Shown here piece by piece: positions 44,705 to 51,473 of a stretch of DNA of 64,000 nucleotides (the first letter of the stretch is position 1; every line of letters begins with the position of its first letter). The notes under the pieces were generated by a model. That model searched no databases. It was given only the letters and a program-made list of their open reading frames with translations, and was not told the origin of the DNA. Source of the DNA: Chitinophaga pinensis (GTDB taxonomy: Bacteria > Bacteroidota > Bacteroidia > UKL13-3); assembly GCA_945898275.1 (NCBI GenBank), contig CAMDHZ010000007.1, positions 1 to 64,000 of the forward strand, written 5' to 3'. Position numbers and translations under genes: made by a program.

Positions 44705-45577
44705 TTACTTGACCCATTTATTCAAAAGCGCTTGAATACTTGGAAAATAAGCTTGTCCATAATTGTTAAAATGCACTAGATGATAATACATTTTACAAAA
44801 ATCTAATCTTATTTCCCAATCTGATTGTAAAGGATAAACTGATTGGTAAGCTTCATAAAATTCCATTGGAAAACTTCCCACCAGTTTAGACATTGCTAAA
44901 TCCATTTCTCTGTGACCAAAATATACAGATGGATTTAGTAAACATGGCGCTCCTTCTGCATTTGAAATAATATGTTCTTTCCAAAAATCACCGTGCAATA
45001 AGGCAGGTGGTTCTTCTGGAAATGCAAATTCTACAAACTCAATAAATCGTTCGAATAAACGCATCGTTTCTTGAGAAAGATGGTACTTATCAGCAACAAC
45101 TTTTATGTTATTTAATAACCTGTATTTAATAAAGAACTCACTCCAATTAGACATTCTATGATTAATTTGAGTGCACTGACGCAGATAATTATCCTCAGAA
45201 TACCCAAAATACCTATTAGTAATTTTGTGTTGCTTTGCCAAACCTTCCCCAAGTAAGGCATAAAAATCTTTGTGAGGAGCTGTTGACTCAATATACTCTA
45301 AAACAAAAAAGGTATTTAAACCCAATTCTTGAACACCTATTGGTTTACAAACATCTAAACATTCAGCACTTTTTAACTCCAATAGGCCATTTTTCTCCTT
45401 TTCAAAATACCTTGGATACTGTTTAATCGCATGGCATTTAACATAAAACACGCCTTTGTCAGACACAACTTTATAGGACTGATTAACCTCACCCCCACTT
45501 AAATGGTGCAAAGAATAAACCTTTACGGTTTGATTCAGTAATTTTTCTAATACTATTTGAAACAGCGTTGCGTCCAT
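44705..45577 (-). CDS. fructosamine-kinase-like protein with altered metal ligands
   Basis: A 290-residue protein of the fructosamine/ketosamine kinase branch of the aminoglycoside-phosphotransferase fold. GGEVNQSYKVVSDKGVFYVK is the N-lobe, and LLHGDFWKEHI...LLNPSVYFGHREMDLAMSKL the catalytic C-lobe. Family members usually read HGDLWSGN and LIDPAVYYGHRE. Here His195-Gly-Asp197 is kept, but the Asn of the HxDxxxxN loop is His202 and the metal-binding Asp of the DP motif is Asn215. Both canonical Mg2+ ligands are therefore substituted, so activity is uncertain. Confidence in the fold is high, in kinase activity low. Confidence 0.85.
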   Translation of the reverse strand: MDATLFQIVLEKLLNQTVKVYSLHHLSGGEVNQSYKVVSDKGVFYVKCHAIKQYPRYFEKEKNGLLELKSAECLDVCKPIGVQELGLNTFFVLEYIESTAPHKDFYALLGEGLAKQHKITNRYFGYSEDNYLRQCTQINHRMSNWSEFFIKYRLLNNIKVVADKYHLSQETMRLFERFIEFVEFAFPEEPPALLHGDFWKEHIISNAEGAPCLLNPSVYFGHREMDLAMSKLVGSFPMEFYEAYQSVYPLQSDWEIRLDFCKMYYHLVHFNNYGQAYFPSIQALLNKWVK

Positions 45578-45655
45578 AATTAATCAACCAAATATCAACA
45601 AGGTTTTTAATGCATACAAAAATTCTGACTTTTACAAGCCAAACCAAAAAAAGTT

Positions 45656-47023
45656 ATGGCCAAGATATTAATAATTGACGACGAAAAAGCAATAAGGAAT
45701 ACACTTCGTGAAATTTTAGAATACGAAGGATACCAAATTGAAGAAGCAAGCAACGGCGAAGAAGGCATTCAAAAAATTGAATCTGAGGACTTTGACATGG
45801 TTTTGTGCGATGTAAAAATGCCTAAAATGGACGGCATGGCTGTTCTTAGTAAAGCCAAGGAAATTGACGAAGATTTGCCTATTGTAATGATTTCTGGACA
45901 TGGCAATGTTGAAATGGCTGTTGAGGCAACAAAAAAAGGAGCATATGATTTTATTGTAAAGCCACCAGATTTAAACAAGTTATTGATTATTGTTAGAAAC
46001 AGTATCGATAAAAAGGAATTGGTAGTTGAAACCAAGGTACTAAGAAGAAGGGCTTCAAAAACCAGAGATATCATTGGAGAATCCCCAGCAATTAAGAATA
46101 TCTTAGACACCATAGACAAAGTTGCTCCTACAGATGCTAGGGTGTTAATAACAGGTGATAATGGAACAGGAAAAGAACTTGTTGCAAGGTGGATTCATGA
46201 AAAGAGCATGCGCTCGAAACAAGCTTTGATAGAAGTAAATTGTGCTGCGATTCCAACTGAATTAATAGAAAGTGAATTATTTGGACACGAAAAAGGCGCC
46301 TTTACTTCTGCCATTAAACAACGCATTGGCAAATTTGAACAAGCACACAATGGAACTATTTTTTTAGACGAAGTTGGCGACATGAGTCTTTCAGCACAAG
46401 CCAAAGTGCTTAGAGCGCTGCAAGAGAACAAAATTACTAGAGTTGGCGGAGAAAAGGACATTGAAGTAGATGTGAGGATTATTGCAGCTACAAATAAGAA
46501 CTTACTAAAAGAAATCGAAAAGGGTAATTTTAGAATGGACTTGTACCATAGGATTAGTGTAATTCTAATTCATGTTCCTTCTTTGCACGATAGAAGAGAT
46601 GATATTCCTTTGTTGGCAGATAAGTTTATTAAAGAAATTTGTGAAGATGGCGGTTTACCTAAAAAATCATTTACCCCACAAGCATTAGAGGAATTTAAAA
46701 AATTGAACTTTTCAGGAAACATTAGAGAATTAAGGAATATAGTAGAACGACTTGTAATCTTGGGTCAAACCAGAATCACAGTTGAGGATATTCAAAAATT
46801 TGCTAGTCCAATAAATGCAAGAGACGAAGAAAAATCTATTTATGAAAGGTTTAACACACTGCAAGACTTTAAAGAATATGTAGAGCGCATTTTTATTGAA
46901 GAAAAACTTAAAAAGAATGGATGGAATGTAGCCAAGACAGCTGCAGAAATAGACATTCAAAGAAGTCACCTCTATAATAAAATAGAAAAATACAGCCTAA
47001 AACGAGGAGAGGTAAACGACTAA
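45656..47023 (+). CDS. sigma-54-dependent response regulator (NtrC family)
   Basis: A 455-residue transcription activator. Receiver domain 1-120 with phospho-acceptor Asp52 in LCDVKMPKMDG. AAA+ domain about 140-375 with Walker A TGDNGTGKELV, the sigma-54 contact GAFTSA in GHEKGAFTSAIKQ, Walker B GTIFLDEVGDM, and sensor residues in RELRNIVERL. A Fis-type helix-turn-helix closes the protein (NVAKTAAEIDIQRSHLYNKIEKY). No cognate kinase is adjacent. The stop shares 4 bp (CTAA) with the stop of the convergent gene. Confidence 0.95.
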   Translation: MAKILIIDDEKAIRNTLREILEYEGYQIEEASNGEEGIQKIESEDFDMVLCDVKMPKMDGMAVLSKAKEIDEDLPIVMISGHGNVEMAVEATKKGAYDFIVKPPDLNKLLIIVRNSIDKKELVVETKVLRRRASKTRDIIGESPAIKNILDTIDKVAPTDARVLITGDNGTGKELVARWIHEKSMRSKQALIEVNCAAIPTELIESELFGHEKGAFTSAIKQRIGKFEQAHNGTIFLDEVGDMSLSAQAKVLRALQENKITRVGGEKDIEVDVRIIAATNKNLLKEIEKGNFRMDLYHRISVILIHVPSLHDRRDDIPLLADKFIKEICEDGGLPKKSFTPQALEEFKKLNFSGNIRELRNIVERLVILGQTRITVEDIQKFASPINARDEEKSIYERFNTLQDFKEYVERIFIEEKLKKNGWNVAKTAAEIDIQRSHLYNKIEKYSLKRGEVND

Positions 47024-47802
47024 TAAAATTCAACAATAATATTAGAACCCTTTCTTAATCCGAGTAATTGTGCACCTCTGCCTCTGTATATAGCAATTTC
47101 AAGTAAATTCATTTCATTGAAGAGCAATAGGTCATCGCCTTCTTGCCCTTCATGATAATGAGTACTTATCTTGTCTATGTAATGCCTATTAATGTAAAAA
47201 ACTTTGAAGTTTCTGCCAGCCCTTTTTTCTTCAAATAACTGTTTTGTGATATTGGTTATACCATTTTGATAATTGTCTACCAATAAAATTGTTCCAATTA
47301 TTTTTCCATCAGGTTCTATTACAGGAGCTAAAGATTTTTTTACGTTTTGAACCAACCCGGGTTCAGCAATTTCCTCGAAACTGTTTGTTTCTAGAAATTT
47401 TGCGATAAAGGGTAAGAAAACATTCTTTTCTGCAAATAATTCATTTTCAGAATAAAATTTCTGAGAAATTTTCCAAACCTCCTCTGGTGTTTCATCAAAA
47501 AGAATGCTGAATAATCCATTGTCGGCTCCAATAAAATACTTATCATTAAATTTAACCACCAAAAACTGTTTATGTAAAACTATGTTAGAATCTATACCTA
47601 GTATATTCCAAGTTCCTGAAGGATATTCGTGAAAAACCTGTCTTAAATAAAATGCGGCTCCAGTGATATCAAAAGTTTCTAATTGATGGGTTAAAGGGAC
47701 AAATTTCGAAGTTGGTAAAAGCATGGCAGCTCTACCCTCTATTGCAGCAGCATAATGACTTGCTAAGCCATAATCAGAAATAATGGTAATAACTGAACTC
47801 AA
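47020..47802 (-). CDS. SAM hydroxide adenosyltransferase family protein (DUF62)
   Basis: A 260-residue protein of the SAM-hydrolase/fluorinase-like family: VITIISDYGLASHYAAAIEGRA at the start, PLTHQLETFDITGAAFYLRQVFHEYPSGTWNILGIDS and YFIGADNGLFSILFDE. Members split SAM into adenosine and methionine using an activated water. The common DPGVG segment reads GIDSNIVLHKQ here; the Asp is kept but the neighbouring Arg is not obvious, as I recall for Bacteroidota members. Divergent from the PhoH gene (42 bp between starts). Confidence 0.85.
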   Translation of the reverse strand: MSSVITIISDYGLASHYAAAIEGRAAMLLPTSKFVPLTHQLETFDITGAAFYLRQVFHEYPSGTWNILGIDSNIVLHKQFLVVKFNDKYFIGADNGLFSILFDETPEEVWKISQKFYSENELFAEKNVFLPFIAKFLETNSFEEIAEPGLVQNVKKSLAPVIEPDGKIIGTILLVDNYQNGITNITKQLFEEKRAGRNFKVFYINRHYIDKISTHYHEGQEGDDLLLFNEMNLLEIAIYRGRGAQLLGLRKGSNIIVEFY

Positions 47803-47809
47803 TTTTTTA

Positions 47810-47817
47810 TATTTTCG
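47810..47817 (+). promoter_or_regulatory. predicted -7 box (TATTTTCG) of the PhoH gene
   Basis: TAnnTTCG variant 27 bp before the TTG start at 47845. Confidence 0.35.
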
Positions 47818-47844
47818 TACAAATTAACAACAAGCAAACATCAT

Positions 47845-48840
47845 TTGAATACAAAAGAAATTCTTATTGAAGATATTGATGCAGCGGAAGCGCTAGGCGT
47901 AAATAATATCAATTTAAAAACCATTCAGAAACATTTTCAAAAAGTAAAGGTAGTGTCTCGTGGCAACCAACTGATGCTTGCTGGGCCAGAAAGTGATATG
48001 GAATTATTTGAGGAAAAATTCCAGCAAATGATCAATCATATTATTCGTTTTGGTGGCATACAATCTTTGCAATTAGATGGAATTTTAGCAGGCTCGGTTC
48101 AAACCGAAACCGAAAAAGCGGACAATAAAGCCTTGGCTGGCCAAGAAACCGGAGATGTTATAGTTTACGGTAACCATGGAAAAGTGATTAGAGCAAAAAC
48201 TCCAAATCAACGTAAAATGGTAGAGGCCATGAAAACAAATGATATTTTATTTGCGATTGGCCCTGCTGGAACCGGCAAAACATATACTGCCGTTGCTCTT
48301 GCTGTTAAAGCCCTAAAAAACAAAGAAATCAAAAGAATCATTCTGGCCAGACCAGCGGTGGAAGCTGGAGAAAATTTGGGATTCTTACCCGGTGACTTAA
48401 AGGAAAAAATCGACCCCTATCTGCGTCCTTTATATGATGCTTTAGATGATATGCTTCCTGCAGATAAGCTTAAATCTTTGATAGAAACTCGGGTAATTGA
48501 AATTGCTCCAATGGCATTTATGCGAGGAAGAACACTGGATAATGCTTTTGTAATTTTGGATGAAGCACAAAATGCTACTGACTTGCAACTTAAAATGTTT
48601 TTGACTAGGATGGGGCCTCAAGCGAAGTTTGTAATTACCGGTGATTTAACACAAATTGATTTACCAAAGAAAAGCATGAGTGGATTGGTAAAGGCAGTGA
48701 AAATACTTGAAGGTATTCATGGAATTACTTTTGCTTACCTAAGTTTTGAGGATGTGGTTAGGCATAAATTGGTGAGAGAAATTATAAAGGCATATGATAA
48801 AAGCGTTGAAAACTTGTTGGATCAAACCAAAAAACCTTAA
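47845..48840 (+). CDS. PhoH-like ATPase
   Basis: A 331-residue P-loop ATPase of the PhoH/YbeZ family, cytoplasmic, associated with RNA metabolism (YbeZ acts near the ybeY RNase gene in other bacteria). An N-terminal KH-like region precedes the ATPase core. Walker A is GPAGTGKTYTA, then RPAVEAGENLGFLPGDLKEKIDPYLRPLYDAL, Walker B FVILDEAQNAT and FVITGDLTQIDLP. Start is TTG 47845. One exact palindrome copy encodes GSVQTE near residue 85, between the N-terminal part and the ATPase core. Confidence 0.93.
   Translation: MNTKEILIEDIDAAEALGVNNINLKTIQKHFQKVKVVSRGNQLMLAGPESDMELFEEKFQQMINHIIRFGGIQSLQLDGILAGSVQTETEKADNKALAGQETGDVIVYGNHGKVIRAKTPNQRKMVEAMKTNDILFAIGPAGTGKTYTAVALAVKALKNKEIKRIILARPAVEAGENLGFLPGDLKEKIDPYLRPLYDALDDMLPADKLKSLIETRVIEIAPMAFMRGRTLDNAFVILDEAQNATDLQLKMFLTRMGPQAKFVITGDLTQIDLPKKSMSGLVKAVKILEGIHGITFAYLSFEDVVRHKLVREIIKAYDKSVENLLDQTKKP
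48096..48105 (-). repeat. iterated palindrome GGTTTGAACC, copy 14
   Basis: Reads CTCGGTTCAAACCGAAAC on the plus strand in the PhoH gene; encodes Val-Gln-Thr. Confidence 0.8.
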
Positions 48841-48846
48841 TTAATA

Positions 48847-50115
48847 ATGATTGACAAAAAAGCCTTTTTCACTGTATTAACTCAAGTAATTGAAAGTACA
48901 AAATCTGCATGGGCAGCGCTGAGAGCCAATGGAGTTCGTACTTTTTTATCAACTTTGGGCATTACAATTGGCATTTTTTGTATCATCATGGTGCTAAGCA
49001 TTGTTGATTCTTTGGAAAAAAATTTACAAAACAGCGTTGAAAGTTTAGGAAAAGATGTAGCCATTATAGAAAAGTGGCCATGGGAATTTGGTGCCGACTA
49101 TAAATGGTGGAAATACATGAACAGGCCTAATCCAACCTTAGCCGAATTAGATAAGTTAAGTGAAAAGTTAAGTTTAAGTGGTGGTATTTCCCTTAATGTT
49201 GACTTAAGCGCTATAACCTTAAAGTATAAACAAAATAATGCCGAAAATGCCAATGGAATTGCAGTTTCTTATGGATATAAAGAAGTAAAGGATTTTGAAC
49301 TAGCTGATGGCAGGTACTTTACAGAAAATGAATCTAGAGGTGGCGAGCAAGTAGTTCTTATTGGTTCTGAAATTGCTGCAAACCTATTTCCAAGTGTAAG
49401 TCCAATTGACAAACAAATTAGCATAAAAGGAAAGCCATTTAGAGTAATTGGTGTTTTTGTGAAAGAAGGAGAAAGTTTACTTGGCAACAGTACAGATAAT
49501 TTATTTGTTATACCTGTTAAAACCGCAGATAACTTTGTTCGAATAAATAGCAATATGGTTAACAGCAGAATTCAAGTTAAAGCAAAAGAAGGAATATCTG
49601 TTGATCAGCTAGAAAATGAAATTAAGGGAGTAATGCGAATTATCAGAAAATTAAGACCAGGTGAGGAACAGAATTTTGCAATTAATAAAACCACCCTGCT
49701 TTCTAAACCTTTAAAAAGTTTGTTTAGTGTGGTTAGTACAGCAGGTTGGATTATTGGTTTATTTGCTATTTTGGTTGGAGGTTTTGGAATAGCTAATATT
49801 ATGTTTGTGAGTGTAAAAGAACGAACACAGCAAATAGGTATTCAAAAATCACTTGGTGCAAAAAATTATTTTATTTTAATTGAGTTCTTGGTGGAAGCTG
49901 TGATTTTATGCTTGGTGGGTGGTGCCATTGGATTACTTAGTGTTTATTTAATCACTTTGGCAGTTAAAACATGGGTTGGTTTGAACCTATTTTTAAGCGC
50001 TGGAAATATAATTACAGGCATAGCTGTAAGTGTCTCAATTGGATTGATATCAGGATTTATTCCAGCATACAGTGCCTCCAAGTTAGACCCTGTTGAAGCC
50101 ATAAGAGCAAAGTAA
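48847..50115 (+). CDS. FtsX/MacB-type ABC transporter permease
   Basis: A 422-residue inner-membrane protein. One N-terminal TM helix (FLSTLGITIGIFCIIMVLSIVDS), a large periplasmic MacB-PCD domain (about 45-285), and three C-terminal TM helices with the FtsX-domain motif KERTQQIGIQKSLGAKN and the end PAYSASKLDPVEAIRAK. Such permeases export lipoproteins, peptides or drugs together with an ABC ATPase; no ATPase gene is adjacent. It starts 6 bp after the PhoH gene and overlaps the next gene by 1 bp. Confidence 0.9.
   Translation: MIDKKAFFTVLTQVIESTKSAWAALRANGVRTFLSTLGITIGIFCIIMVLSIVDSLEKNLQNSVESLGKDVAIIEKWPWEFGADYKWWKYMNRPNPTLAELDKLSEKLSLSGGISLNVDLSAITLKYKQNNAENANGIAVSYGYKEVKDFELADGRYFTENESRGGEQVVLIGSEIAANLFPSVSPIDKQISIKGKPFRVIGVFVKEGESLLGNSTDNLFVIPVKTADNFVRINSNMVNSRIQVKAKEGISVDQLENEIKGVMRIIRKLRPGEEQNFAINKTTLLSKPLKSLFSVVSTAGWIIGLFAILVGGFGIANIMFVSVKERTQQIGIQKSLGAKNYFILIEFLVEAVILCLVGGAIGLLSVYLITLAVKTWVGLNLFLSAGNIITGIAVSVSIGLISGFIPAYSASKLDPVEAIRAK
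49978..49987 (+). repeat. iterated palindrome GGTTTGAACC, copy 15
   Basis: Exact core in the permease gene, flanks TT and TA; encodes Gly-Leu-Asn. Confidence 0.75.
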
Positions 50116-51353
50116 TGGATAAACAAACTGTTAAAAACATACTATTTCTATTTGGTATAACTGGTTATATCATTGGGTTGTTTCTTATAGATTTAGCAAG
50201 GGTAACAGTAAGTATTAGTATGATTGTCCTTTGTGTGCTTGCTATATCTGAATGGATTACTGCTCCAAGGACATTTAGTATTAATTTAGCTAAACCCTAT
50301 TTGTATTTAACAGCCGTTTTTTTAGTCATCCTACCTTCTGGATTATACTCCGAAAATCAATCCTATTTTTTTGAAAGGGCACAAATTCTTTTGCCTTTTC
50401 TTTTGCTACCTCTCGCTTTTTTTAGTTTACCAAAACTCACAACTTCTCAATTTCAAAATTTCATACTTTTATATATAGGGTTAACCTTTATTGTTTGTCT
50501 TCAAGCGCTTATTTATTACATTCTGCATCAAGAAGAGGTCAATCAGCTTTATTTAGAAAGCAAAGTTATGCCAACCTTGGTAACCCATCATCCAACATTT
50601 AGTATGATGATAGTGATGGCCATCTTTTCATGTTACCATTTGTATGTGAATTGCATCAATTTCAATTCAATTAGTTTAAGAAGAATGGTGTTAATAGTTG
50701 GCTTATTTTTATTTATTTTCCTACATATTTATTCAGTAAGAAGTGGATTATTAGCAATGTACATTTTGATTTTTTGGGAGATTTTTCAATATATCTTCTT
50801 CAAAAAGCAATTTAAAAAGGCAATTCTTGGACTTATTTTTATTGTGGGCATTGGATCAATCACCCTGCTTACCTCGCCAACTGTAAGAAATAAAGTTATC
50901 AATTCAACAAAAGACATAGAAATTATAAAAAATAACGGCAGTGCGAATCATCATAGCATGGCTAATAGACTTATATCCTATAAAAATGCAATTCAAATTG
51001 CCAGTGAAAGTTCTATTTTGTTTGGATGTGGAATAGGAGATATTGAAGATGTAAATAATCAAATTTTCAAATCTAAATATCCTGATATTGATAAGAAAAT
51101 ATTACCCCACAATCAATTTTTATTCTTTTTTGCCTCCATAGGATTAATCGGACTTATACTTTTTATGGTGAGTTTCTATTTTCCATTGAGATTAAAATTT
51201 TTAAGGAACAATCAAATTATTTTTACGCAATATGTTTTATTGAGTACATTTTTTATGGTTGAAGCTCCCTTAGAAACTCAGTTAGGCGTGGGCTTTTCTC
51301 TCCTTTTTCTATTGTTACCAATGCAGGAGATACACAGTAATTTGGACGCTTAA
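50115..51353 (+). CDS. O-antigen-ligase/polymerase-like membrane protein
   Basis: A 412-residue protein with about ten TM helices and a hydrophilic loop of the Wzy_C/O-antigen ligase type. Conserved-looking motifs are the loop SVRSGLLAMYI and KILPHNQFLFFFASIGLIGLI, where PHNxxL is a hallmark. It probably handles undecaprenyl-linked polysaccharide or a glycan polymer; the exact polymer is unknown. It starts at ATG 50115, sharing one base with the permease stop, so the two are coupled. Confidence 0.82.
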   Translation: MDKQTVKNILFLFGITGYIIGLFLIDLARVTVSISMIVLCVLAISEWITAPRTFSINLAKPYLYLTAVFLVILPSGLYSENQSYFFERAQILLPFLLLPLAFFSLPKLTTSQFQNFILLYIGLTFIVCLQALIYYILHQEEVNQLYLESKVMPTLVTHHPTFSMMIVMAIFSCYHLYVNCINFNSISLRRMVLIVGLFLFIFLHIYSVRSGLLAMYILIFWEIFQYIFFKKQFKKAILGLIFIVGIGSITLLTSPTVRNKVINSTKDIEIIKNNGSANHHSMANRLISYKNAIQIASESSILFGCGIGDIEDVNNQIFKSKYPDIDKKILPHNQFLFFFASIGLIGLILFMVSFYFPLRLKFLRNNQIIFTQYVLLSTFFMVEAPLETQLGVGFSLLFLLLPMQEIHSNLDA

Positions 51354-51473
51354 ACACCAAATAATTTTAAGTATTACGTTTTTTTTACTTTGTAACCTTT
51401 TGAAATTAGATTGGAATACTTCATATTTGATATTTAAGAATTAATTAATAATCTTATAATCTGTATCATAAAC

